Shown here: positions 16,240 to 24,589 of the stretch, one piece after another
Layout of the letters: each line of letters starts with the position of its first letter
Position numbering within the stretch: the stretch's first letter is position 1
From: Flavobacteriaceae bacterium
GTDB taxonomy: Bacteria > Bacteroidota > Bacteroidia > Flavobacteriales > Flavobacteriaceae
DNA length: 36,494 nt
Assembly (NCBI GenBank): GCA_013043005.1
Contig: JABDOZ010000141.1
Location: forward strand, 1-36,494
Direction of reading: 5' to 3'
The notes under the pieces: generated by a model
What the model was told of the DNA's origin: nothing
Seen by the model: the letters and a program-made list of their open reading frames with translations, nothing else
The model's database searches: none
Made by a program: the position numbers and the translations under genes

Positions 16240-17342
16240 TGTTTTGGCTTTGATATAAGATTAGCTATAAAGATAGAGAATTGAAAGAAGACTAGAAATA
16301 ATTCTAAAAAAGGTGTGAGAAAGATGAGATCGGTTTCATTCAATTTCTTGGATGCAAATCCAACAATTAGATATTTTAATAATAATATGAAAATAAACAG
16401 AGCCAAAACTATAATTAGTTTAAACTTCATAAAAATTAAAAAAATTCCCATTATCCAGAACAATATTTGAGAAGAGTAGAATTCTGCTAACAATAGTTTA
16501 TGCAGCAATTTATAGTGATGGGCTGTTGATATATGTCTCCTTTTTTGGTTAAACCAGTCATTAAAATTTGTTTTAGACTTTGATCTGGTAAAACTTACTG
16601 GTGTAAAACATATCGAAGTATTATTTGAATTTGCCACACTATTGATAAACAAGTCATCATCACCAGAATTAATATCCATGTGATCTACAAAACCATTTAC
16701 TCTATAGAATACATCTTTTCTGTAAGCTAAATTTCTTCCTACTCCCATGTATGGGATGCCAAATTTCGTGAAAGAAAAATATTGAATAGCGGTCAACATA
16801 GTTTCATACCGTATTAACTTATTCAATACAGATTTTTTTATTCTGCTATGGCCGCCATAACCCAGAATTATGGTTTTTTCATTACTGAATTGACTACTCA
16901 TTTCCTTAATCCAATGCTTCGATGTTGGTTTACAATCGGCATCAGTAAAAAGCAAATAATCATTTTTTGCTGCTTTGATTCCTAATGTTAGTGCATATTT
17001 TTTATTGGCCCAAAAAGCTTCGTTATTTTTTACATCTACTATATTAATATTATTATGCTTAGCGGCCAGATCTTCCATAATCGCAAGTGAATTGTCAGTC
17101 GAAGCATCATTTATTAGAACTATTTCAAAATCAGGATAGTCTTGTTTGGCTATCAATGGAACAAATTTATGTAAGTTTTGAGCCTCATTTTTAGCGCATA
17201 CAAGTACAGAAACAGCAATATTCTTGGGTTTTGATTTTTGCATTTTGCCAAATGCAAACTTTCCAAAAATTAACAGATAATAAGACAGTTGAATAAAAAC
17301 TACAATAAGAAAAATGTAGAAAATTATATCAAGATAAGTCAT
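16230..17342 (-). CDS. Family 2 glycosyltransferase, membrane-bound
   Basis: A 370-residue GT2 enzyme with an N-terminal membrane helix (about 5-28), a cytoplasmic GT-A domain and two or three C-terminal helices (about 290-365). Visible motifs are SVLVCAKNEA at the domain start, NDAS (about 84), the metal-binding DAD (about 135), the acidic GDDDLF motif, and QKRRH, corresponding to the Q-x-x-R-W motif of processive enzymes. It resembles flavobacterial glycosyltransferases that sit beside lipA and an ECF sigma gene. The sugar and acceptor are unknown; a polysaccharide or glycolipid role is likely. Confidence 0.9.
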   Translation of the reverse strand: MTYLDIIFYIFLIVVFIQLSYYLLIFGKFAFGKMQKSKPKNIAVSVLVCAKNEAQNLHKFVPLIAKQDYPDFEIVLINDASTDNSLAIMEDLAAKHNNINIVDVKNNEAFWANKKYALTLGIKAAKNDYLLFTDADCKPTSKHWIKEMSSQFSNEKTIILGYGGHSRIKKSVLNKLIRYETMLTAIQYFSFTKFGIPYMGVGRNLAYRKDVFYRVNGFVDHMDINSGDDDLFINSVANSNNTSICFTPVSFTRSKSKTNFNDWFNQKRRHISTAHHYKLLHKLLLAEFYSSQILFWIMGIFLIFMKFKLIIVLALFIFILLLKYLIVGFASKKLNETDLIFLTPFLELFLVFFQFSIFIANLISKPKHWK

Positions 17343-17347
17343 TAATT

Positions 17348-17551
17348 TTAGGAATGATGAGGTTCCTTACAATCCTTGAACTGATCTGGAGTTTTACCAC
17401 AAAATCCACAGGATTCACCTTCTTTATTCAAATAAGGACTTTGGCTTGCACAAGTACCTGCAAATTTTCCATCTTTTTTAGACCAGATTTTAATTGCGAT
17501 ACCTGCAATTGCCAATGATAATAAGACTACTGTTATCAAGAGAAGTTTCAT
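17348..17551 (-). CDS. Small Cys-rich membrane or secreted protein
   Basis: A 67-residue protein. Residues 1-22 form one hydrophobic segment that may be a signal peptide or an anchor, followed by a basic stretch (KIWSKKDGK). The remaining 40 residues hold four Cys: one in GTCAS, two in CGFC and one in KDC, and the protein ends in HH. The pattern suggests metal or cluster binding or disulfides, outside the cytoplasmic membrane. It lies five bases before the glycosyltransferase gene and so is probably the first gene of that operon. I do not recognise a named family. Confidence 0.75.
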   Translation of the reverse strand: MKLLLITVVLLSLAIAGIAIKIWSKKDGKFAGTCASQSPYLNKEGESCGFCGKTPDQFKDCKEPHHS

Positions 17552-17592
17552 AGATGGTGATTTTGGCCAAAGATAATGCTTTACGCTGAAAC

Positions 17593-17619
17593 AAAAAAGT
17601 TCCCAAAAAGAGAACTTTT
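17593..17619 (-). terminator. Terminator after the anti-sigma factor gene
   Basis: An inverted repeat AAAAGTTC/GAACTTTT with a nine-base loop is flanked by A on the left and T on the right. On the minus strand it ends in a T run and lies about 20 bases after the stop codon at 17640. It separates the anti-sigma gene from the small Cys-rich protein gene, so the two regulatory units are distinct. Confidence 0.75.
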
Positions 17620-17639
17620 ATCAAGTGTTCAATGTATTT

Positions 17640-18431
17640 CTAATTGTTATTCTGCAATTTTATATTGGCAACAGAATTCTCAATTGTCGCTGTTTCATTG
17701 CCACCTTTAGGTTCTATTGTTATTTCGAATCCAAGAGCATTCTCTGTATAAGGAATTGTTCTAAGATCAGTATTTGCTGCATCCAATATACCTAAATTAA
17801 CCATTTTATCTTGTAACTGAGCCCACATCTGGTAACACTGTTCTTCTGGTAGTTGTGGTAGTGATACTACCTCAATCATCGATGTTTTTTCCTTTGGATT
17901 AATATATGCGACTGTTTTTAAATTTTTAGCCCTTCTATTACCTCTGATGATATATTTCTCAGTTTCAGGATTGTTAAGTCTCATAAACTGCTTCATTACA
18001 CTTTCCAGCTTACTATTGTTGTTTTCAATATCACTGCGTAAATCAAATATTTCTTCAACTACCACCTGATTCTCATCAATTAGCTGCTGATTTTGAAGGA
18101 AAAAGAATGCTGCTGTGGTTGCGAAAAGGATGGCCGCTGCACTCGCTGCAATACTATACCATATAGACACTCTTTTTGTATGCGTATGAAAATGAATTAC
18201 TTTATTTTCATCTAACGAGTTCAGTATAAAATTGAGTGAATCTTTAGGTGCATCTACTGCATTTAATTTTGAAATGATTTCAAGATTATCCTGCAATAAT
18301 TCATATTTGGATTGCACCTCAGGATATTCAGAAATGAAGTTTTCTACTATATTGTTTTCGGCATCATTTGTATCTCCAACTACATATTTCTCTAACAGAC
18401 CTGATTCTAAAAAGGAGTAAAGATCTTTCAT
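17640..18431 (-). CDS. RskA-type anti-sigma factor
   Basis: A 263-residue membrane protein. The cytoplasmic N-terminal part (about 1-85) would hold the paired ECF sigma factor; a single transmembrane helix follows (about 88-112, with SIAASAAAILFATTAAFFF), then a coiled segment and a periplasmic RskA domain (about 155-260, with the typical QCYQMWAQL near residue 197 and GFEITIEPKGG). No classical zinc HxxxCxxC anti-sigma motif is present. Its gene starts 24 bases after the stop of the sigma gene, a standard pairing. Signal unknown; envelope or redox stress is plausible by family. Confidence 0.92.
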   Translation of the reverse strand: MKDLYSFLESGLLEKYVVGDTNDAENNIVENFISEYPEVQSKYELLQDNLEIISKLNAVDAPKDSLNFILNSLDENKVIHFHTHTKRVSIWYSIAASAAAILFATTAAFFFLQNQQLIDENQVVVEEIFDLRSDIENNNSKLESVMKQFMRLNNPETEKYIIRGNRRAKNLKTVAYINPKEKTSMIEVVSLPQLPEEQCYQMWAQLQDKMVNLGILDAANTDLRTIPYTENALGFEITIEPKGGNETATIENSVANIKLQNNN

Positions 18432-18455
18432 AATTAGTTGTTTAAATTTCCCATA

Positions 18456-18986
18456 CTAGACACTATATACTTTTTTTAATTCTCTAAGTGCAATTTTAAG
18501 TCTAGACTTAATTGTACCTAAAGGTATATCCAATTCATCGCTTGCTTCTTGTTGGGTCATTCCTTCGAAAAACAAAGCGTTAAGTACAGTTTTGTACTTC
18601 TGTTCTAATTTATCAACATGTTGTTTTAAATCAATTACGTCTTGATTTAAACTGCTTGTTGTTACATTATATACGTTAGAATGCTCTATTTGGACTTCCT
18701 TACTATTTCTGTTATTAAAACTTCTTAGTTTGTCGATAGCCGTATTTCTGGTAATTCTATAAAGCCATGTAAATAGTTTAGCTTTTTTGGGATCATACTT
18801 GTGAGAGTTCTTCCATATCTTAATAAAGCTCTCCTGTAAAGCATCCTTAGCTAATGCTTCATCCTTAGTAATTTTAAGGGCAACCCCAAATAAGGAATCA
18901 GAATAATTATCGTACAACAGCGACAAAGCCTTTTTATCGCCATTTTTCAATAATTGAATAATATCCTTTTCTAGTTGGGTTCTCAT
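18456..18986 (-). CDS. ECF-type sigma factor (SigK-like)
   Basis: A 176-residue sigma-70 family protein. Region 2 covers about 20-90 (DALQESFIKIWKN, then LFTWLYRITRNTAIDKLR shown by its core WLYRITRN), region 4 about 120-172 with the helix-turn-helix MTQQEASDELDIPLGTIKS. It is the partner of the RskA-like anti-sigma encoded next. The upstream gap holds a pair of 13-bp direct repeats that may be part of its control. Confidence 0.95.
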   Translation of the reverse strand: MRTQLEKDIIQLLKNGDKKALSLLYDNYSDSLFGVALKITKDEALAKDALQESFIKIWKNSHKYDPKKAKLFTWLYRITRNTAIDKLRSFNNRNSKEVQIEHSNVYNVTTSSLNQDVIDLKQHVDKLEQKYKTVLNALFFEGMTQQEASDELDIPLGTIKSRLKIALRELKKVYSV

Positions 18987-19047
18987 AGTTCAAAAAGCAG
19001 TTTTTAACAAAACTTTATGATAATGTTAAAAATCTAAATATCACTTT

Positions 19048-19107
19048 ATTAACGTAAATAAAGTATCATTTTAGTTTTTAACTAAGGTAGCAAAATTAAC
19101 GTAAATA
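19048..19107. repeat. Two 13-bp direct repeats upstream of the ECF sigma gene
   Basis: ATTAACGTAAATA occurs at 19048-19060 and again at 19095-19107, identical and 47 bases apart. Both lie 62-121 bases upstream of the sigma factor ATG. The spacing is close to four and a half helical turns. They could be binding sites for a regulator or autoregulatory promoter elements; chance in AT-rich DNA cannot be excluded. The rest of the 223-bp gap (18987-19209) contains only the terminator at 19177. Confidence 0.5.
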
Positions 19108-19176
19108 ATATCAGATAATTGTTCTTCCAAGAAGATTGATTAATAGCTTTTTCATTTAAAATACAATTATCTATTA

Positions 19177-19204
19177 AAAAAGCCTTACTCACGTAAGGCT
19201 TTTT
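19177..19204 (-). terminator. Terminator after the transglutaminase-like gene
   Basis: A perfect 12-bp inverted repeat AAAAAGCCTTAC/GTAAGGCTTTTT with loop TCAC. It lies five bases after the stop codon at 19210 on the minus strand and has a T run at both ends, so it could work in either direction. Confidence 0.92.
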
Positions 19205-19209
19205 ATATT

Positions 19210-20103
19210 TTATGCTTCGGCGAGGGTGCCTTCGGCCAGTCGTTTCATGTAAGACTTGGCATAAGTGTATTGAATTATTGGCTTGAGAGCTTCTCTAACT
19301 ATTGCAATGTTATTCTCATTGACATAGAACATATAGTTAAAATATCGTCTTAAAACAATCAATATAGTATGGATCAAGACCAATGGTACTCGATTTTGGA
19401 AGGCTAAAAGGGAATCCATTTTACTCACTTTATAGTTCGTTATTAAGAAAAATAGATTCTTGTCATTAAAAAAGTATGTTGCGAGGTATTCTTTGCTCGA
19501 TCCTTTTCTATTATCCACCATATCCTCTAAAGTAAGGTTATCAGCATTAAAACCACTTATATAATCTACCAATTGCTTCACTGAAAGTAATTCCTTTGAT
19601 GACTTATTCATCACAAAAACACAGTTGTGAATGTCAATTAAAATCCATTTACCTAATTCTTCAGAATAGAATTCGTTTATTGAGTGGCCTCCAGCTTGTC
19701 CCGGCACACCAATACCCCATTCTCTTACCTTTATGTCGTTTATGATACAGAAATTAATAAATACTTGAGCATAATCACTGCATACTCCACCTTTTTTATA
19801 ACGCATTGTTATATAACTGTCCTTTGAGGAATACCCCAAACCAGGTCCTCTTTTGAAAAACGTATTAAAATGTTCAGCAATTTTTATAACCTTGACCAAG
19901 GTTGATAATTTCTGTTCAGATTCTGTTAAAGGATTATCTTCATGAAAAATGGAGTGAATATCCTCTTTTTTATTGTATGAATTGTAATTTTCCTCCCTGA
20001 ACTTTGTGAAACGAGGTTCCCTAGTAACCATGAACCATCTTGCCTTCATTAAAAAAGGATGACGTTTAAGCGTATACTTTATTTTATTTATTAAAGAATT
20101 CAT
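19210..20103 (-). CDS. Transglutaminase-like superfamily protein
   Basis: A 297-residue protein with a papain-like transglutaminase core in the middle: catalytic Cys in GGVCSDYAQ (about residue 107), His in GGHSINEFY (about 145) and Asp in WILIDIH (about 159). No clear signal peptide; the N-terminus is basic. The C-terminal hundred residues (about 200-290) include a hydrophobic stretch near 240-258 and have no known domain. Such proteins may act as proteases or amidases, or lack activity. Substrate unknown. It appears monocistronic. Confidence 0.8.
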   Translation of the reverse strand: MNSLINKIKYTLKRHPFLMKARWFMVTREPRFTKFREENYNSYNKKEDIHSIFHEDNPLTESEQKLSTLVKVIKIAEHFNTFFKRGPGLGYSSKDSYITMRYKKGGVCSDYAQVFINFCIINDIKVREWGIGVPGQAGGHSINEFYSEELGKWILIDIHNCVFVMNKSSKELLSVKQLVDYISGFNADNLTLEDMVDNRKGSSKEYLATYFFNDKNLFFLITNYKVSKMDSLLAFQNRVPLVLIHTILIVLRRYFNYMFYVNENNIAIVREALKPIIQYTYAKSYMKRLAEGTLAEA

Positions 20104-20279
20104 TTATTTAGTCTAACAGGAGGGAACTATAATTGATCATAAAACCAATCATTATGCTTAATCATATCAAAAATATGAAATGCTAATCTCAGATTACAAA
20201 GATTTAGATGAATTGCCCAGAAATAAGTTAAATGGGGATTTGGATTGATAACTTGAAAAAAAATCGTTCAAACGAAATC
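20104..20279. other. Intergenic region between murB and the transglutaminase-like gene
   Basis: A 176-bp stretch with no recognised gene. On the minus strand about 45 codons stay open and read like protein (containing NPNPHL and HNDWFYDQL, ending in TAG at about 20132), but there is no suitable start codon, and the opposite strand offers an equally plausible 22-codon frame from an ATG at about 20181. No promoter or terminator stood out. Confidence 0.3.
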
Positions 20280-21293
20280 TTAAATGATATTTACTTCCGC
20301 TTCTAGATCAATATTAAAAATCCTTTTGATTGTCTTTTGAATTAGTTTTGATAAATTGAAAATATCATTACCATTTGCAGATCCATAATTTACAAGTACG
20401 AGTGCCTGGTTTTTATGAACACCATAGTTTCCAAATCGTTTTCCCTTAAATCCAGCTTTTTCAATAAGCCATCCGGCAGGAATCTTAATTTCTGTAGTTG
20501 AAACTTCATAATTCGGAATTTCAGGGAAATTCCGTTTCAACTGATTAAATTGGCTCGCAGTAATTACGGGGTTTTTAAAGAAACTTCCACTATTGCCTAT
20601 TTTTTTAGGATCAGGCAATTTACTCTGTCTTATTTTTATAACTGCATCTGAAACATCCTTAATAGTTGGATTATTTATGCTGCTTTTATTCAATTCATGT
20701 TGAATAGCACCATAAGATGTATTAAGATTGTGGTTTGATTTTCTCAAATTAAATGTAACATTGGTAATGATATATTTCCCCTTCCCTTTGGTCTTAAAGA
20801 AAGAATTACGGTATCCAAATTTACAATCAGATTTTGTAAATGTTTTGGTACTTAATGATTCTAATTCGATGGCTTCGCAGGATTCAAAAACTTCTTTTAG
20901 TTCTACACCATAAGCTCCAATATTTTGAATAGGTGCTGTACCAACATTTCCGGGAATTAATGACAAGTTTTCTATACCTCCAAAATCATTATGGATACAC
21001 CATAAAACAAACTCATGCCAATTTTCACCTGCTTGAATTTTTACAAATATTTCGTCACCTCTTTCATCCAGCACTTCTTTCCCTTTGTTATTTATATGTA
21101 AAACAAGGGCATTTATATCATGTGTAAGCAGAAGGTTACTGCCTCCACCCAAAACAAACAAATTTGAATTCCTATGAGTTTTTAAGATTTCAATTAATTC
21201 AGTTTCTGATTTAATGTCAGCAAATTGATTTGCATAAGCTTCAATTCCGAATGAATTATAAGGCTTTAATGATATATTTTCTTGAATGATCAT
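20280..21293 (-). CDS. murB: UDP-N-acetylmuramate dehydrogenase
   Basis: A 337-residue FAD enzyme that reduces UDP-N-acetylenolpyruvylglucosamine with NADPH in peptidoglycan precursor synthesis. The FAD-binding segment VLGGGSNLLLT (about 47-57), PGNVGTAPIQNIGAYG (about 119-134) and the active-site Ser in GNSGSFFKNP (about 231-240) are all present. Length and C-terminal layout fit the type I (E. coli-like) enzyme. Its ATG shares a base with the stop codon of the aminotransferase gene, so the two are co-translated. Confidence 0.97.
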   Translation of the reverse strand: MIIQENISLKPYNSFGIEAYANQFADIKSETELIEILKTHRNSNLFVLGGGSNLLLTHDINALVLHINNKGKEVLDERGDEIFVKIQAGENWHEFVLWCIHNDFGGIENLSLIPGNVGTAPIQNIGAYGVELKEVFESCEAIELESLSTKTFTKSDCKFGYRNSFFKTKGKGKYIITNVTFNLRKSNHNLNTSYGAIQHELNKSSINNPTIKDVSDAVIKIRQSKLPDPKKIGNSGSFFKNPVITASQFNQLKRNFPEIPNYEVSTTEIKIPAGWLIEKAGFKGKRFGNYGVHKNQALVLVNYGSANGNDIFNLSKLIQKTIKRIFNIDLEAEVNII

Positions 21294-22483
21294 TAAGGCT
21301 TGTATTGTTTTAAAGCTTTTCTTAAAATATTAACTGAAGTCAAAAGATCTTCTTTTTTGAGGACGTAAGCAATTCGCACTTGATTTTTTCCTAATCCAGG
21401 AGTTGAATAAAAACCAGCTGCGGGTGCAACCATTACAGTTTCACCATTTAAACTAAATTTTTCTAGTAGCCACTGCGAAAAATCATCAGCATCGTTTATT
21501 GGTAATTCCGCAATACAATAAAATGCACCTTTCGGTTTAGCCACTTTAACTCCCTCAATGCTCTGCAGTTCTTTAATTAAAGTATTTCTTCTTTCAACAT
21601 ATTCTTCAATCACTTCATCAAAATAGCTTTGAGGTGTCTCTAAAGCTGCTTCACTTGCAATTTGCGCATAAGTAGGTGGGCTTAATCTGGCCTGAGCAAA
21701 TTTAAGAACCGTATTTATCACTTCAGAGTTCTTGGAAACAACACATCCTACTCTAGCGCCACACATGCTATATCTTTTTGAAACAGAATCAATCATAATG
21801 CCATGATTTTCAAGGTCTTCAATTCCCATTATTGAATGATGTTTTTCTCCATCATATGTAAATTCCCTGTATACTTCATCTGCAATCAAAAACAAGTTAT
21901 GCTTTATAACAATTTTTGCCAGTTTTTTTATTTCCTCTTCACTGTAAAGGTATCCTGTTGGATTTCCAGGATTACAAATTAATATTGCCTTCGTTTTTGG
22001 AGTTATCAGCTTTTCAAAGTCTTCAATAGGTGGCAAAGCGAAATTATCTTCTATTTTAGAGATTACAGGAACAACTTTTACTCCTGAGGCAACAGAAAAC
22101 CCGTTATAATTTGCATAAAAAGGTTCAGGAATGATAACCTCATCTCCATGATCCATAATACTTCCAAAAGTAAATAGTAAAGCTTCACTACCTCCTGTAG
22201 TTATTATTATATCACTAGCTGAAACATTAATATGGTTCTTTTTATAGTATTCAGAGAGTTTCGTTCTATATTCTTCCGAACCTTCAGATCTACTATAGGC
22301 AACAATATCTAAATTGTTATTCTTAACAGCTTTTAAAGCTACATCAGGCGTTTTAATATCAGGCTGACCAATATTTAAGTGATAAACTTTAACACCTCGC
22401 TTTTTAGCATCCTCTGCATAAGGGACTAATTTTCTAATGGGTGATTGTGGCATTAATCTGCCTTTATTTGAAATGGATGGCAT
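21293..22483 (-). CDS. Class I/II pyridoxal-phosphate aminotransferase
   Basis: A 396-residue fold-type I enzyme close to bacterial aspartate aminotransferases of subgroup I-gamma. The PLP lysine lies in DSVSKRYSMCGARVG (about residue 236), with NPGNPTG (about 172-178) and the C-terminal substrate Arg in QVRIAYV. It may transfer amino groups to or from aspartate, alanine or related acids; substrate cannot be fixed by sequence alone. It precedes murB with a one-base overlap. Confidence 0.92.
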   Translation of the reverse strand: MPSISNKGRLMPQSPIRKLVPYAEDAKKRGVKVYHLNIGQPDIKTPDVALKAVKNNNLDIVAYSRSEGSEEYRTKLSEYYKKNHINVSASDIIITTGGSEALLFTFGSIMDHGDEVIIPEPFYANYNGFSVASGVKVVPVISKIEDNFALPPIEDFEKLITPKTKAILICNPGNPTGYLYSEEEIKKLAKIVIKHNLFLIADEVYREFTYDGEKHHSIMGIEDLENHGIMIDSVSKRYSMCGARVGCVVSKNSEVINTVLKFAQARLSPPTYAQIASEAALETPQSYFDEVIEEYVERRNTLIKELQSIEGVKVAKPKGAFYCIAELPINDADDFSQWLLEKFSLNGETVMVAPAAGFYSTPGLGKNQVRIAYVLKKEDLLTSVNILRKALKQYKP

Positions 22484-22609
22484 ATATCTTGATTTATCGA
22501 TACAAAGTTGAGAAAATTATCTTAAATTTTATTTAATTTTTTTCACCATTTACAGTATTTGAAATAAAGATTTGTAAATTGAAGTTTAGACCTCGCAAGC
22601 TATTTTCTA

Positions 22610-23941
22610 ATGAAAAATATAATCCAAAGTATCTTATTGTTTTTTCTAGCTGTAAACGGTTTTTCACAGGGTAAATTTGAGCTTCAAGATAATAAAGAGA
22701 GCGATAAAATTAGATTTAAGCTAATTAATAATTTATTGGTTATTCCTGTTGAAATAAATGGTGCAGAATTAACCTTTTTACTGGATTCGGGTGTTAGAAA
22801 ACCTATAATTTTCAATTTTTTAAATGCAACTGACTCTCTTGAGATAAATGAACCCGAAATTATTTATTTAAGAGGTTTAGGTGAAGGAGAACCAATTGAG
22901 GCAATTAGATCCAGAAATAATATAGTTAAAATAGGGAATGCTATAAACATTAACCAGAATCTTTTTGCTGTATTTAATGAGCAATTGAACTTTGCTCCAA
23001 GATTAGGCATACCTATTCACGGGATAATTGGATATGACTTATTCAAAGATTTTATTGTAGAAATCAATTATTCTTCTAAATATATCAGATTAAATAATCC
23101 TGAAACCTATGAGTATAAAGAATGCAAGAAATGCGAAACTCTGGGATTGGAGTTTTACCATAGTAAGCCTTATATTAATGTTGATATAAGAATTGATAAA
23201 AAAAGAGTCCCGGTAAAGTTACTGGTAGATTCTGGAGGAAGTGATGCGCTTTGGTTATTCGAAAGTTTAGAAGACGGGATTGTGTTGGATAAAAAGCACT
23301 TTGATGATTTTCTTGGTCATGGATTGAGTGGAAGTGTGTATGGAAAGCGATCTAAAGTAGATGAGGTTTACATCAATAATTTTGTGCTGAAAAATGTCAA
23401 TGTTGCATTTCCTGATTCTACATCTATTGCTTATGCCAAAAAATTTGAAGAAAGAAATGGCAGTTTTTCTGCAGCTCTATTGAAACGTTTTAATATGATA
23501 GTAGATTACACTAATGCAAAAATTACATTAAAGAAAAATAGATATTTCAGTGATCCGTTTAGTTATAATAAAAGTGGGATTGAACTGGAACAAAGTGGAA
23601 TTCGCGTAATAAAGGAAAAACAAAATAAAATTAAATCAGATGGAGGTCTTTCTACAACAAATAACAGAGGAACTCGTATTGTTTTTGATACTCAGTTCAA
23701 GTTGTCAGTAAAACCGGCATTTAGAATTGTTGAATTACGAAAGGGGTCTCCAGCAGAAAGAATTGGATTAAAAGTAGGAGATGAGTTATTGAAAGTAAAT
23801 AATAAAGTGACTTACAATTATAATCTTCAAGAAATTATACATTTTTTTTATGGAGAGACCAATAGTAAAATACGTCTTAAGATAGAGAGAAATGGCGTGC
23901 CTATGACATTTGTTTTTAAGCTTGAGAGTCCTATAAAATAA
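22610..23941 (+). CDS. Secreted double retropepsin-like aspartyl protease with C-terminal PDZ domain
   Basis: A 443-residue exported protein: signal peptide 1-19 (cleavage after NGFSQ or nearby), then two aspartyl-protease half-domains, each with an Asp-Ser-Gly active motif (Asp59 in LLDSGV, Asp207 in LLVDSGG), and a PDZ domain at about 360-435 (GSPAERIGLKVGDELLKVN). The two motifs in one chain allow an internal pseudo-dimer, as in pepsin. Related PDZ-aspartyl proteases are common in Bacteroidota, presumably acting in the periplasm on misfolded or lipoprotein substrates. Target unknown. It is followed by a strong terminator. Confidence 0.88.
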   Translation: MKNIIQSILLFFLAVNGFSQGKFELQDNKESDKIRFKLINNLLVIPVEINGAELTFLLDSGVRKPIIFNFLNATDSLEINEPEIIYLRGLGEGEPIEAIRSRNNIVKIGNAININQNLFAVFNEQLNFAPRLGIPIHGIIGYDLFKDFIVEINYSSKYIRLNNPETYEYKECKKCETLGLEFYHSKPYINVDIRIDKKRVPVKLLVDSGGSDALWLFESLEDGIVLDKKHFDDFLGHGLSGSVYGKRSKVDEVYINNFVLKNVNVAFPDSTSIAYAKKFEERNGSFSAALLKRFNMIVDYTNAKITLKKNRYFSDPFSYNKSGIELEQSGIRVIKEKQNKIKSDGGLSTTNNRGTRIVFDTQFKLSVKPAFRIVELRKGSPAERIGLKVGDELLKVNNKVTYNYNLQEIIHFFYGETNSKIRLKIERNGVPMTFVFKLESPIK

Positions 23942-23970
23942 AAAAGTCTTCCGTGATGGGAAGACTTTTT
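23941..23970. terminator. Bidirectional terminator between convergent genes
   Basis: AAAAAGTCTTCC/GGAAGACTTTTT is a perfect 12-bp stem with a six-base loop, with an A run on one side and a T run on the other. It starts at the last base of the protease gene stop and lies 24 bases beyond the stop of the DUF1573 gene, so it can end both. Confidence 0.93.
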
Positions 23971-23993
23971 TATTTTATCAAATATTTAAAATA

Positions 23994-24419
23994 TTATTGT
24001 TCCAGAATGCTTTTCTCTTTAGCAAGAACACTTTTACTTCCAGGATCAATTACATTTCCTTTTATTTTAAGCGCTACTGTAGGAGTTTCAGCATTAGATA
24101 AAACAGTTATTGTCTTTCGTATAGGCATTACCCTTTTAGTATCATATTTTACTTGAATTTCGCCCATTTCACCAGGCATAATTGGGCCTTCTGGTTTTTT
24201 TGGAACTGTACATCCACAACTGGAATTCACTTTACTTATTATCAAAGGAGCATCTCCAGTATTGGTAAATTCAAAAGTTCTAACACCATCAGCGCCTTTT
24301 TCTATAGTACCATAATCTATAGTTGTCTTGTTAAATTCAATTTTTGCCATTTTGTCTTGAGCAAAAGAGCTAAAACTAATAAGACTAACAAATAATACTG
24401 CTATTAATTTATTCATCAC
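23994..24419 (-). CDS. DUF1573 domain secreted protein
   Basis: A 141-residue exported protein: signal peptide 1-20 (cleavage after SSFAQ), then an Ig-like DUF1573 domain with the hallmark NTGDAPLIISKVNSSCGCT (core SSCGCTVP). These ASH/MSP-related domains are widespread in Bacteroidota and their function is poorly known. The gene is alone, convergent with the protease gene and divergent from valS. Confidence 0.92.
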   Translation of the reverse strand: MMNKLIAVLFVSLISFSSFAQDKMAKIEFNKTTIDYGTIEKGADGVRTFEFTNTGDAPLIISKVNSSCGCTVPKKPEGPIMPGEMGEIQVKYDTKRVMPIRKTITVLSNAETPTVALKIKGNVIDPGSKSVLAKEKSILEQ

Positions 24420-24552
24420 TTTCTTTTTTAATTAAACGTAAACATAATTACTTTTTCTACAATCTGCAAAAATATTAGACGTAATGCATAATATAATTTT
24501 TCTGATATTGGCTTAAAACCGACTAATTTTTTTTCAGATACATAAATATAAG

Positions 24553-24560
24553 TACTTTTG
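24553..24560 (+). promoter_or_regulatory. Candidate -7 box of valS
   Basis: TACTTTTG matches TAnnTTTG and lies 29 bases before the ATG at 24590. A good -33 TTTG was not found at the usual spacing (the nearest stretch is T-rich without G). Confidence 0.45.
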
Positions 24561-24589
24561 CATGACGTATTTCAAAAACTATTCCAAGA

